From Eonycteris spelaea (Eukaryota; Chordata; Mammalia; Chiroptera; Pteropodidae), in assembly GCA_003508835.1 (NCBI GenBank), contig PUFA01000022.1:4712001-4776000 (forward strand): a stretch of DNA of 64,000 nt, in the 5' to 3' direction. The notes under the pieces are model-generated. The model was not told the origin of the DNA and made no database searches. It worked only from the letters and a program-made list of their open reading frames with translations. The position numbers and the translations under genes were made by a program. Below, in pieces: positions 23,651-35,506 of the stretch (its first letter is position 1; every line of letters begins with the position of its first letter).

Positions 23651-25698
23651 TATGGCCCCGTAGTAAGACTGTGAAGCTGTACTGTCAGCCATGCCGGCTG
23701 CAAGAAAACAGTTTCCAAGAGCCTTTATTAATAAATATAGGAAAAAAAATGCCCTCACCAGGTCAAGAGCTGTATACCAGACATGTGGGCACACACACAC
23801 GTGCACACACGTACCCAGAATCTTCAGAACACACATTCAGAACAACAGAGACCATCGCATTATTAAGTTATGGTAATCCACTGCCCTCTGTGAATACTTC
23901 TGTCTTCTGCACAGGCCAAAGAATAGACCCATTGATGGGCACGTAGTGGAATCGAGACCCCTGCATTTGTCAAGCCCTGGACGGTGACACAGGGCTCTGT
24001 TGTCTCTCTAGGGATTCACTATCGCTTTCAGTTTACTAATTGGACAAGGAGAGGCTTTCTCCTGGCCTTTCCTGCCATAACAAAGCTTACTCCAAGGGGC
24101 ACACAGCTAATGTAGGGGGCCTGCCATTCGCCAAATATGTCACTTTCACCTGCGCATTCTAGAACTGGGGAGGAAATTAATACACAGCAGCCATGGACAA
24201 TGATCATTACCCAGAAGGTACAGATTAGGGATATATTTTCCTTCCTTCTGTTCCTCTATTCTTTAAGCTAGTTTGTATAAACTTTCAAAAGCAAAAAGGA
24301 AATAATTTTGTATCCTGATTATATTGAAAGTTACATCACCATTAATGAGTGTGTTAAATATGCAAACCAAACACATTGAATTTTACATAAGCTATTTATC
24401 AAGCTCCTGACTTAATTTCTTTATCTACATATTGATACAATCCTAGGCCTGAATATCCTTCTATTGTATGCCTTGAATTTATAGTGATGCTACTTTTAAC
24501 TAATATTCGAACATCATTCAGTATTCAACTAGTTTTTATTCGGATTAAAGTTCTAAGTCGACCATGAATATAGACTTAATTTTTGTTCTAAGATACTATT
24601 GTTAGTTAATTTAAACTCTTTTCCTTCATCATTGCTAACTGCTATAGTCTGACATCCATTCTCCAAATTAAATGTGACTTTGATGGATAAACTCAATTAA
24701 AGCTCAGACATTAGATAAGTTAAACAGAGAATTGGACTGATCTTTACCAATCTACCTTAAAAAATACAATAAGTATTTCGACATGAAGCAGTCATAAATT
24801 ATACTGAAAATATATGTTAGTAAAATTGCATTGAAATCCAAATCAATTACTCTTTGTAAATTTTGATTACTTGGAAAGCAACATTTATTTTCTCCCTTAG
24901 TAGTACCTTAGGGACACATTAAATAAACAAAATCAGAGAAATATCTATTGTCTTTTATTTTCCTAAAATTTTTTGCATTTTTGTGATATTGAAGTTTATT
25001 AAAATATCTAATTATAAGACTAAAAATATAGATTCAATCATAATCTGAGAACCATCATAAGTCGTTATATTTAATTCTCTTTACTACTTTAAAAAATGAC
25101 TTATCGAGTGTCTTGGATATGGTATATGAAAACCTCTCATATTAGCATTGGTCTCCCAGCTATTTATTTGTTTAATCATTAAACTAAAATTTATTCTTTT
25201 TCTATAATAAATAGAAGAAATCAGACTTAATTAAATAGGCAAATAAAACATGTGGAGAGAAACATTAAATAATTTGGCTTGATGTGATAAATACTTCACT
25301 AGACATGTATACAGATATAAAAAGAATAGAGAGACAAAGGCATCTAGCATAATTAGAGAATTTGAGGAAATCATTGAATTACACTATTTTCAATATAGAA
25401 GAACCTTTAGGTATTAACATTCAATTCCATTATTTTGAAGAAAAAATAATTAAGATCATTTGATTTGTTTTTTTCCTGCACCAATATAGCGAAGGGAACT
25501 TTTTTTTTTTTAGTAATTGTCTAACGGAACAATCATTAACTACTCATGATGTTTTATTGTGAACATTACATATAATAAGACATTTCACAGAGGTCCGATC
25601 ACAGTGTTTTATGGAGTTGTCAATATTAAATGAGTTAATCGTCAGGCACATTGGTGTCTGGTCTTCTGAAGATCAAAATAAGCACTATCCCTGCTATA

Positions 25699-25700
<2 letters not shown>
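23651..25700. other. 2 kb AT-rich, no gene seen
   Basis: The first 550 bp has moderate G+C and a short CA-rich run (23788-23812). The rest is strongly AT-rich. No repeat family or coding region is recognised. Confidence 0.5.

Positions 25701-25703
<3 letters not shown>

Positions 25704-25750
<47 letters not shown>
25704..25750 (+). repeat. (TG)n microsatellite
   Basis: About 23 TG units, uninterrupted. Confidence 0.95.
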
Positions 25751-25751
<1 letters not shown>

Positions 25752-26249
25752 ATATAAAGATATATTACAGTTAGTGTTGGGTCTATTTGTTATTATAATC
25801 TATATATGTTTAATGCAATTGCATGTACAAAGCAAGGCATCCATTGCCTTAGAAGAATATTAGGATGGAAAAAAAATTAGTCTTTTGAAATTTAAAATGT
25901 CTCAAAAAATAACAAAGAGACATGAAATTTTAAAATCTGGCATTTGGATCGAGTATTAAAACAAATTTCATTAATCATCATGCTTAATGGTGTGATGACA
26001 ACCAACTTCTTTTTATTATTATAGCAGAATTTAGTCAATAAACTACTAAGTCTAGGGCTGGAGTGGGGGGTACGCGAGGTGGGCCTGAAGCGTTTTGTAG
26101 TGCCAGGAAGTGGAAAAATGCTTGAAAGAGAAACATGCAACAAAGAATAAAAAACCCGCAACGATGAGTGTGCGTCAAAGGGACACGGAACCGACTGAGC
26201 GTGCTCCCGGTGAGCAACGCTGGGGCCGTGTGAGCAAACAAAACAAAAT
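25751..26249. other. No gene seen
   Basis: AT-rich up to about 26040, then a CpG-richer 200 bp (26050-26245) that abuts the L2 copy and may be its diverged upstream part. No other assignment. Confidence 0.4.
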
Positions 26250-28020
26250 GCTACATGAACATCATATATTTCCCAAGCCATTTACTTTTCCTCTCCCTAT
26301 GACTAGGCCTCACATTTTCTTCTCCCCTCAAATCCCCGACATATCTTCCCCATCCCTATTCTTTGCCGATGACTTCATTCCTTGTTTTACTGAATGATTA
26401 AACAGTAATCAGAAGAGTGTTTCCACAGTTGCCACAGCAAGTCTATCCATCGAACCACATATGTTTTTAGACAATCTGCCTTTTCTTCTCGCGCTATGAA
26501 TAAAACGCCTGTCCTTCATTTTTTCTGCAATGTCCCCTTTTCTTTCACCTCTGTACAGATGTGGCTCACTTCAAGCCAAAGTCACCCTTTCTTTCCTCTT
26601 TCCCTGCATCCTTGATGTGCGTTTGTGTGTTTAGTCTCAGAACTTCTTCATAAATATACCAACGTGCTTTCATCTTGAGAGGGAAAGAAACTCTCCCGTT
26701 CTACTTCCTGTCTTTAGATGCTACACCATTATTTCCCTCGCCTTGAGAGAAAAATCCTTTGAACGATTTGCTGTACGCCCTGTGTCCATTTTCTTCACAG
26801 GGATCATGCCAGGCTAGCTGTCATGTTCACCACTCCAGAGAAACTCCTTTTGTCAAGGTCACCGATGGTTCCTTCTCCCGATTTTACTTGACTTTACTTG
26901 ACTAAGAGGAAGGACTCATTGTCCCTCTTTTATGTGAAATCCGTTCTTCTCTCTCAGGACACAGCAGCCTCCTGTCCTTCCGCTTAGTTCCCTGTCAGCC
27001 CGTGTTTGTAGTTCCTCTCCATACCCCATGCCCCTCAACGTCACATCGCCCGTGTGTCCAGCCAGTGCATTTTTGCGACTTCGTCTGAAAACCCTTTCGC
27101 GTTGCTTTCAGTTCTAATGGCTTTGCACCCCCTACGTTTTTTTTTTTTTTTTATATGCTAACAACCCCCGGATGTGTCTCTCTCTCTCCAGACCTGTCCT
27201 CTGGTTTCTGGTCTCACATACCCAGTGCCTGACTCCACATCTTCACGGAGTCGATTAATAGAAATCTTCAATTGGACTTGACCTAAACTAAGCTCCCTTC
27301 AAGTTTTCCCGGTTTCTGTAATTGCCCACTCGGTGGCTCTGGTCATGTGGGCTTTGGTTCTGAGAGTCTCACTTGACTCTGTTCTTTCTCTTATCAACTG
27401 CATCAGACTCTGCCTGCCCTTGCTTCAAAAAATTCCCCGATCCGCAGCCTTTTTGGCCAGCTACACATCCATGGGCCCGCCGCCAGCCACCGTTCCCTCT
27501 CGCCTGAATTTTGGCAGTATCGTCCTTTTCATGCCCTCTGTTTTGTCCTCACCCGTCTTTTGTCCTTGTACAATTTGTCAACCTTGATTCCATACCGATA
27601 TCAATGTCATCGCGCTATTATCCAGCCAAAAATTCTCTCATGGCTTCAAAACTGGCCCCGTCCCCTGCAGTAAGTCCTTGTTCACACACTTCCTCAAGGG
27701 TTTCTTTCTTCCATGTGTATTTATTATTTATTTATCTGGGGTGTCACCTTCTCCATAAGGACGTCCATGCAGACCCTTAAAATTGCCAGCCTTTCGTCAG
27801 CGCATTCTGTCGCCATGCCAATTGCTTGTCTCCTTAGTACTCGTCACCATTTGTTATTCGAATAATATATCCACTTAATTTTTTTATTTCTCTCCTGCGA
27901 CCTCTCCTCTCCCCAAACCAGAATGCAAAATGCGAGACATTAGGGATGGATTTGCTCCGTTTTATCTCTTTTGGTTCCTTCAAACTACCCACCTTGAAGA
28001 ATACCACCTGATGATACAGT
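26250..28020 (+). mobile_element. Long L2 LINE: ORF2 end and 3' UTR
   Basis: A decayed L2 (CR1-clade LINE) in sense orientation. Recognisable steps in order are a TGTTCACCACTCCAGAGAAAC block, then GTCAAGGTCACCGATGG (the reverse-transcriptase KVTDD region). At 27156-27167 TAT GCT AAC AAC reads YANN where the RT active site should read YADD. Then come CAGACCTGTCCTCTGGTTTC, CCAGTGCCTGACTCCAC and TCTCGCCTGAATTTTGGCAG. The block GGGTGTCACCTTCTCCATAA is followed by CCCTTAAAATTGCCAGCC, and the CTCGTCACCATTTGTTATTC 3'-UTR part reaches about 28000. Stops and indels are present throughout, so it is inactive. The 5' boundary is uncertain. Confidence 0.7.
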
Positions 28021-29435
28021 CGCGTGAAAAATATTCACTGATGATTAAACAAGAGGCATATTTCTCTTCTTCTTGTTGGTTCCAGAAAGCCCAGCTTTGA
28101 TGACACCGGTGCTCACAGTCACTCCACCGCTCGTCGCTTTACATGAAGTTAATCCTTGGCATTAATGTCTCCATGTTCAGACTTTCTGTTTTGGAATGCT
28201 TTGTGGCAGACCTGAAATAACTATTCTAATGATGCAGATTTTCTCAAACTGTGGCCATATGTTGTTGGAATTTGACAGAGGGACACACTCGAGGCTGTAT
28301 CAACCTGCAATTTAAGAAATCTTGTTGAAAAGTTTTAAAGTCTTTCTTTTTAATATGCTTGCCTTTGTGGAAACGGGTATTGTAAGATATAAACCTGATT
28401 AAAATGTTCTGTATTTCTGAAGGCGGCTGCTTTTTTTTTTTTTGGAAAAATATAATAAAAGAAGGGCTAAAGTGTTGTGCACAAGGGAGGATTATTAGAA
28501 TTTGCTTAAAATCACCCAAAATTTCTAAACTGAATAAATTATTTTTGTTCAAAAACAAAGCCAAGTTGTGAAAATAAACTAACGATACTTTTAAAGCTGA
28601 ACTCATAGCTCATATCTTTTCTGATAATTTTTCACCTAGACCACTTATTACAGTGTGAAATAAGAATGCTGCTTATTGAATGATTGATTATCAAATGGTG
28701 AAAAAATGTTAACTCTTCAGATCTATGTCAGTATTAGTAGTCATATATATATTTTATCATTATTTGCTTATGACTGGGTTACTTATGAAACTGTCATATT
28801 TTTATTCCTTTGATCAAAAATGAACTAGTTTTAAAGGTGTGAACAATTCAAAGGTGAAGTGGGTGAAACAGTAGTTCTGCAGGGCAGCCTGACAGCCGCC
28901 CGTTCATGGAGCCACAAAGAAGCCATAGTTGAATACTCAGTAATTCCTCCTCTGAAAGAGAACTATTACTGATCTCAGTTATTACGTTACGGGGACTCTA
29001 TTTTGTCAAATCATCTCATTTTCTAGATAACAGCGCTATTGTCAAAAGTGGCTCTTTGGATATCAGTTTGTGTTATTGGCCATTGCAATATATTTCCGTC
29101 TCATGTGCTCCTCGTCTTTCTAAATTTACATTTAACCATTTTCGTACTTGCTCAGTTGCCATAAAAATAATCGATGAAAACATTTTTTACAGGGTGGCTT
29201 TTCTTTTTATTTTGGTAGCTTTTTCATTATATTTACACCAGAAAAGAAATCTCTGGTGCATGTTGAAAATTTTAGATACAATAGCAATGACAGAAAGTAA
29301 CACAAGGAGACGGTGATATGCACTCTTCCAGTAATCAAGTGTAAATTGCTGCTTAATTTCATTTTAAACCTTTCTTTAGATCTAAATCGGATCTCTAAAT
29401 ATATAGTACAGTTTTTCTAATGCCTGAAATTTTTT
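28021..29435. other. AT-rich sequence, no feature seen
   Basis: A T run lies at 28432-28443. No gene or confident repeat assignment. Confidence 0.5.
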
Positions 29436-29439
29436 AAGA

Positions 29440-29572
29440 CTGTATTATACTATAAGTACTTTGAGGCCGCAGTCTTTCATCTCATTTTTTTTCATTCTAT
29501 ATGTAAAACTTAGATACTTGAAAAATATTTGAAATCATTAAATAATTATCAAATGAATAAATAAATGAAGAC
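29440..29572 (+). mobile_element. L2 LINE 3' end
   Basis: ACTATAAGTACTTTGAGGCC, a TCTTTCATCTCATTTTTTTT block and a terminal AAATGAATAAATAAATGAAG array match the order of an L2 3' UTR on the plus strand. Confidence 0.55.
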
Positions 29573-29757
29573 TAATTCATAGACTCAATGTGTAATGTTT
29601 ATCAATAGCATAACTAATTATATTGGCATAATCAACTCTATATAATAGTACACTTATTTTTCTTCATTTATTTAATAATATGTCTTTAATAAATGAATGT
29701 TTCATTTTGTAAGGTGTTTATCTAAGTAGAAATGTTTCATACATCGGTCAAATGGCA

Positions 29758-29930
29758 TTATCAATGTCAACAAATATTTATTGAGCATCTACAATGTGTC
29801 CTGTACAGAGCCCAGAAGTTCTTTGTGATGTCTGCCTGACAATCCCTGGGGAGAAAAAGCAGGGAACTCAATCTCTTGATAAGCGGATCTGTACTACCTA
29901 AATAAGGATGATTCTCTCCACTCTGTAAAC
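29758..29930 (-). mobile_element. L2/MIR 3' end, inverted
   Basis: TCAACAAATATTTATTGAGC followed by ATCTACAATGTGTCCTGTAC is the reverse complement of the common L2/MIR tail. The remainder is diverged. Confidence 0.6.
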
Positions 29931-29952
29931 CTGTTTCCTCTTCATTCAACAG

Positions 29953-29954
<2 letters not shown>

Positions 29955-29996
<42 letters not shown>
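29955..29996 (+). repeat. (TG)n microsatellite
   Basis: About 21 uninterrupted TG units. Confidence 0.95.
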
Positions 29997-29999
<3 letters not shown>

Positions 30000-30129
30000 T
30001 ATTGCAGTTTCAAGACAATAGATGTTAATGGCTGAGAATAAAATGGTACCAATGAAGGTGGCAAGAATTGGTAAAGTTAAGAATCCTTTTTGTTCACGAG
30101 GTTGCTCATTAGTTGTTTACCGAACTGAA

Positions 30130-31190
30130 GCATAACATAAATACATAAAAGTATAAAAGTCACATACGTGCCATTCAGTGATTTTTAACAAAGCAGACGT
30201 ATCCGTGGAGGTAGAGCCCAAATAAAAAAAATAGACCATCATCAGCATCCCTTAACTCCGTCCATTCTCCCTTCCAATCAATATCTGACTTTTAACGATA
30301 TGAAATGAATTTCTTTCTAAACTTCACGTATATGGAATGACAGAATGTTTCTATATTCTTTTGCTCAACAGTATGTGTGTGAGAATCATACATGCTGTTC
30401 CTTATAGTTAAAAACGTTTTTGTTCATTTAATTTTCATAGCTTTATATTATCTTTTTGTGTAAATAGGCTGCACTTAATTTATTAGTTTTACTGCTTGTG
30501 GGCATTTAGATTGCTTCCTACTAGGGGTTATTGTGAAGAAGACTGCTGTGATTATTGTCGTAAATGCTCTTGAGTGAATGCATATGTGTGTATTCGTTGT
30601 TTATAATCCTAGGAATACATTTCTGGATCATAAGGTATACATATTTTAACGTTAGTAAATATTGCCAAACACTTTCCAAACTATCTGTGTAAATTCATTC
30701 CTACCTGCAGTTCATGGGCACTCTCATTGCTCCATATCTTTGCTTGGTATTGTCTCTCTCTCATTATCTTCACACTCATGTGGGTCGGTAGCAGTAATAT
30801 ATCGTATTTTAAATGTGTGCATCCCTCACAAGTAATGGACTTTTGCACTTTTCCAATTTTATAAGCCACTTATATATCCTCTTTAGTGAATTTAAGTTCA
30901 AGTCTTTTGCAGATTTTTCTGTGGGCTTCATAGAATTGTTTGTGATAGTTTGTAGATATTCTTTATATATTTTAGATTTAAGCCTTTGTTCATTATATTT
31001 ATTGAAAATATACTTCCTCACTCTCTGACTTTCCATTTCACTCTATTACTGTTGTATTGTAATGTTTATTAGTTCTTTATTTTAATATGTTATAATTTAT
31101 CACATTTATTCTTTATATTTAGTTCCCTTTATGTCCTGTTGAAGCTATCTTTGCATGTGTGTTTGTATTTGTGTGTACATTATATAATCT
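30130..31190 (-). mobile_element. L1 LINE 3' region, antisense
   Basis: Antisense L1 3'-region landmarks in order: GTGGGCATTTAGATTGCTTC (30497), TCCTAGGAATACATTTCTGG (30607), CAAACACTTTCCAAACTATC (30665), then ATGGGCACTCTCATTGCTCC and CTTGGTATTGTCTCT. They continue with AAGTCTTTTGCAGATTTTTC (30900) and TTCTTTATATATTTTAG (30959). It appears continuous with the antisense ORF2 segment at 31611-32235, with an AT-rich simple repeat in between. Confidence 0.75.
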
Positions 31191-31193
31191 CCA

Positions 31194-31521
31194 AACTAAA
31201 TATCTGTATGCATATATATATAAACTGTGTATATATTTGTGTGTGTGTGTATATATAAATATATACAAATATATACAAATATATATATACAAGTATATAT
31301 ATATTTGTATATATATATACACAAATATATATAAATATACATATATTTATATATACATATATTTATACATGTATAAATATATATGCATAATATATATAAA
31401 CTGCGTATATATTTGTGTGTGTATATATAAATATATACAAATATATACAAATATATAAATATATACAAATATATATATATTTGTATATATATATACAAAT
31501 ATATATAAATATACATATGTT

Positions 31522-31556
<35 letters not shown>

Positions 31557-31610
31557 TCATGATCATATAAATATCCAAACTGAATATATATGTGTATATA
31601 TCCAATATAT
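31194..31610. repeat. Duplicated AT-rich palindromic repeat
   Basis: TA-rich DNA made of TATATAAATATATACAAATA-type units, in two similar blocks offset by 176 bp. The marker AAACTG occurs at 31222 in the first and 31398 in the second. Each block holds an inverted repeat; 31459-31490 is a perfect 32-bp palindrome. A (CA)n run closes the array at 31530-31556. The repetitive Tyr/Ile open frames here on both strands are translation of the repeat, not genes. Confidence 0.9.
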
Positions 31611-32235
31611 TCAATATTGAGTCTTTCCATGAATGAACAAGTTATAGCCCTCTCTATATAACTTAAATTTATCTTAGTAAAGCTTTGAAATTATAAGTGC
31701 AGAAATCTTGAACATTTTATTTGTTCATAGTAGTTCATAATCTTTTGTCTTAAGTAGTATCCACAAATATTTTGGTACAATAATAAAATGAAGTTGGTCG
31801 TCATCACACTATTAAGCATGATGATTGTTGAAATTTGCTTTAATATCTTAATCCTTATGCCAAATTTAAAAATTTCATGTTTATTTCTAGTTGGGTAAAA
31901 TTATCTATTTTAATGCATAAATAGGTTATGAACTTTCCCAGAAACCTTCCTACATTTACTGACTTTACCATATTCCTTTTTTTTTTTTTCTGTTAATGTA
32001 ATGGAATACATTAATCAGTTTTCCACTGTTAAACTATCTTTGTGTTCTTCAGGTAAAGTTATGCATCAGGTATCATTGGTCCATTTTATTTGCTCAGATT
32101 TTGGTTAAGGTTTTTGTGTATATGCTTTATGAGAAAAAAATATTGTACATCTACCTTTCTTGTAGTGTTTTTGTCAGTTTTTTTTTTTTTTTAACCAATA
32201 TTGTACTGTCCTTATAAAAGGATTTGTAGTCGGGA
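31611..32235 (-). mobile_element. L1 LINE ORF2 region, antisense
   Basis: Antisense ORF2 landmarks: GTTAATGTAATGGAATACAT (31993), TGTGTTCTTCAGGTAAAG, AGATTTTGGTTAAGGTTTTTGTG (32097), CTTTCTTGTAGTGTTTTTGTCAG (32156) and CTTATAAAAGGATTTG (32211). Read on the minus strand, this is the RT-proximal part of ORF2. The order agrees with the 3' region at 30130-31190 as one insertion. T runs at 31979-31990 and 32177-32192 interrupt it. Confidence 0.65.
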
Positions 32236-32860
32236 TCCCTGTAGCAGGTGAGGATGACAGGATTTACTCATAGGTTTAATCTAAGTTATGACACAGAAGA
32301 GTCCAAGATGAATCCAGGGCTTTTCAGTACTTCCAAATGATTTAGATAAAGGCGTGTGAGTTTTGTGAAATCCTCCTTTTTGTTTCTTGCAGTGACACGA
32401 GGAGCGAGGTTGTTCGCCTAAGAGCGGCTGTGACGGTGGCATGAGTGAAGGTGGCGATGTGCGGAGTGCTCGTCGTGGTGACTGGTGAGTTTATGGGACG
32501 GGGACTTGAAGGGGCGATTATAGTGAGGAACCAGGGCATCTAAAACGTGGGTGGGGGAAAAAAGACTCCAAGATGAAGGCGAATTCCCATGGAACTGGTA
32601 AGCTTCATTTAAAGCAAGGAAGTGAAGCGAACATTGAAAAGAGTTTTGTATTTTAGGGGAGTTTTCCGATTGTGAGTTTCCACAGGTACAAAGACAACAT
32701 GTCAGAGGTCGGTTAGGAGGGTAGGGGGTTATCCTAAGGCGAGTCCAGGATCGTGTTTCTGGATACTAAGAGATTGCTTGAGCATTTTAGATCCTGAGTG
32801 TTGCCTGAGATGATCAGGGATATCAATCATGATGGCACTGGTCCTTATGGTCTCTTCAAG
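32236..32860 (-). mobile_element. L2 LINE fragments, antisense, probably two pieces
   Basis: Piece A (about 32240-32340) carries GATGACAGGATTTACTCATA and AGAGTCCAAGATGAATCCAG. Piece B (about 32393-32600) carries GTGACGGTGGCATGAGTGAAGG and a second GACTCCAAGATGAAGGCG. Both resemble the reverse complement of L2 ORF2-end sequence. Because the same 'GACTCCAAGATGA' landmark occurs in each, two overlapping pieces or a duplication are likelier than one collinear copy. The stretch to 32860 is too diverged to place. Confidence 0.4.
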
Positions 32861-33000
32861 AAAAATCGGTATTCAGTTTAAATTGTAGTTTTATTCTGGG
32901 GAGCGATCTCTTTGTATTAATGAGCTAAACGTTGCCAGAAGAATCAGTTTTGTCAGGAAGCTAGGAAATCTATCAATCATCTAGTCAACTTTGACATAAT

Positions 33001-33329
33001 TTCAGTCCATTGAGGCTGCTGTAAAAGGCTAGATGGATTATAAACAACAGAAGTTGATTATTCTCGTTTGTGAGGACTGGGGAATCCAGGATTCAGGCAC
33101 CAGCTTATTTCCTGTCTGCTAGGACCTGCTTGCTGGCTCATAGATTGCCATTTCTTCACTGTAAGTTCACATGGTGGAAGCGATGAAGGATCTTGCTGAG
33201 ACCTCTTTCATTAGTGCATTAATCCCCTTTATGAGGGCAGCCCTCGGAAGCCCCACCTCCAGATTCGTCGCCTTAGTAATTATGTTTCAACATATGATTT
33301 TGGATGTTCACAAACAGTCTATGACAGGT
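33001..33329 (-). mobile_element. MaLR LTR (MST/MLT1 type), antisense
   Basis: Reverse-complement order of a MaLR LTR. CAGTCCATTGAGGCTGCTGT is followed by GATTATAAACAACAGAAG, then TGTAAGTTCACATGGTGGAAG, CATTAATCCCCTTTATGAGG and AAGCCCCACCTCCAG. ATGTTTCAACATATGATTTTGG and CACAAACAGTCTATGACAG complete it. It is the same class of element as 7976-8328 but in the opposite orientation. Confidence 0.75.
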
Positions 33330-34275
33330 GATATTGTGGGGGAAATGGGAAAGCTTGTCTTGGTAAGATAGAGAATTTCTGTGGAGTTCCTTCTAATATT
33401 GCTGTAGTTGGTGTTACGAAGGCCAGAAAATGATAGCCTAGCTAAAACCTCTCAACATGGTTAGTTACGCTATTATTTCTATTTATTCCAGTTACATAAA
33501 CTAACTTCAGGTGATATATTTCAATCTCTCACACTTAATCCATTAGTCAACACATCCACTGATCTCTGTCAGCTATACTATTATTTAACCAAGTTTTACT
33601 ATACTTTGTTTTTGTGCAATACTTTTTCAATATTATGCTAATACTGACATAAGGGGTGAAATTTTATAAACAGCATTTAAGCTATGACTGTATGATTATT
33701 GTTATGATTAATATAATAATATGTCACCAAGCCTGTGCTAATTGAAATTATGTTACAAGTATTTGGGGTAAACAAGGGTAAACAAAGTCTCTTCAGTTGT
33801 ATTATATAAATCAATTAGAATAAAACCATTTTTCAGATTATTTCATAAGTGGACCAAAAACTACCTTGAAAAATTCTTTATGTCCTTGTAATAGGCAAGA
33901 AATAAAAAAAGACAATGAATAAGACAAAGAATAGCATAGAACATTAATATGCTAAATTCTATACTTGGTGAAATGAATTATAATTTGTTTTTAATGCATT
34001 TCCTGTAAATTCTCTTTCTAGTCTAATTATTTCAATTTTTTTTATAAAAATTGCACCTCATGTTACAAATTGGAGATTTTTCAATTATATTTCTAGACTG
34101 TTTATACTTTAGAACCTGTTCTTTGTTGTATTGTATCTGATTTTCATTTTATTGGAAACATTCTAAGGAAACTGATCTTTATTTTTTCTACTTATTTTTC
34201 AAATATAGAGGAAAAGATTTGTTGAATAGCTTTCTCTTATTACATATTTTGAATTCATATTAGATTACTATTTCG
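33330..34275. other. AT-rich sequence, no feature seen
   Basis: No gene or repeat family recognised. Confidence 0.5.
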
Positions 34276-34279
34276 GAGA

Positions 34280-34880
34280 GCTATAGAATCCCTAATTTGA
34301 ATATTCTTTCCTCAGAACTCTGAGGCATAGTTTTATTGTCTTTTTGTACCTTGCCAATCCAAAGTGTGACACCAATCTTATTTTTTATTAGGTAACCTGT
34401 TCTTCTTCTTTTTTCCCTAAGTCAATTGACTTCTAAACAATCGCTAGGGTAGATCAAAGTTCTAGCTGTTTTCCCTTATTGTGGATACTGCTATGCAGAA
34501 AGCTTTCATTCTGAAGATTCTGGCCTTCATTTAGCCCAGGAAAATGTTTCATTTCATTTTTTTTCTTTTTTTCTCTTTTTCCCCAATTCCCACTGGAATA
34601 TATTTTAAGCAAGTGCCAAGCTTTCTGTATTCTCCAGCTGTATTTCTGATGTTCTGACTTTTTGACTCTGTGGATGTAGCACCTTTTGATTCAGCCTACA
34701 TCTTTCTAGGTTATCTCTTCCTGGGACTCACCCTGGACCATTGGCACTGAACTTCTTGGCAATTTTCTTCAGCCGTCCCTTTATCTATTTTCCTTATCGG
34801 TCAATATAATCTCACTTTCTTTCAGTTTTCCAGAAATCCATTGATTTCTCTGGCCCACTAACAGAGTCCTTTTTTGCTAT
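34280..34880 (-). mobile_element. Possible old LINE fragment, antisense
   Basis: T-rich sequence with the texture of antisense LINE DNA. Landmarks such as TTCCTCAGAACTCTGAGGCA and TTATTAGGTAACCTGTTC resemble old L1 antisense segments. The match is loose and the boundaries are guesses. Confidence 0.3.
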
Positions 34881-35442
34881 TAGCATGGTCGAAGATTTTT
34901 TTTTTTTTCAAAGCAAAATAGGGGATTGATCTGTAATTTATAAACTGTATTTTATTGATATAATTGTGGTTATGAAATTACAAATTGCATCACACAGAAC
35001 AGATAAAAATACTTTAAAAAATATGTCCATGGTATCAAAAAAATTGTCAATTCAATGAATGAGAAAATATTAAAGTTAGAACACCAGGAATTCTTTGGGT
35101 CATTTTTATAACAGTGTACTCTAACTGGGACATTAATTTAGCAATTCTAACAAAATAGGAATAATTCAGAGCCCATGACAGGACATGATTTATTGTTGAA
35201 TTTCTTGTATGGTCTATATTTCTGAGAAATGAAACTAGACTGTAGTTATGAAATCAGATAATATTCCCGTGGTTGGAAGTTTTCAAAGCTGTATTTTGAT
35301 TGGTACAGTGATACAGTAGTAGCATGTCTGCTGAGTCTCAGAGGAAGACATTTTGTTTTCTTATAGGTTCAAGAGAATCAAGTAAGGTTACTCATTAATA
35401 ATAGTCATGAGACACATATTAGATGTATGCATGGGAGTTAGG

Positions 35443-35445
<3 letters not shown>
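34881..35445. other. AT-rich sequence, no feature seen
   Basis: A T run at 34897-34909. No gene or repeat family recognised. Confidence 0.5.

Positions 35446-35504
<59 letters not shown>
35446..35504 (+). repeat. (GT)n microsatellite
   Basis: About 29 GT units, the longest pure dinucleotide tract in the window. Confidence 0.95.

Positions 35505-35506
<2 letters not shown>

Noticed and set aside
31159..31630. Overlapping Tyr/Ile-rich open frames on both strands
   Set aside because: Pure translation of a TATATAAA/TACAAATA repeat; stops are simply absent from the repeat unit.
32393..32484. Exon-like segment with TTTCTTGCAG acceptor and CTG|GTGAGT donor, CpG-rich
   Set aside because: Its sequence (GTGACGGTGGCATGAGTGAAGG and neighbours) resembles antisense L2, which explains its composition. 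No frame of interest. It could still be an L2-derived cryptic exon but is weaker than the two reported candidates.
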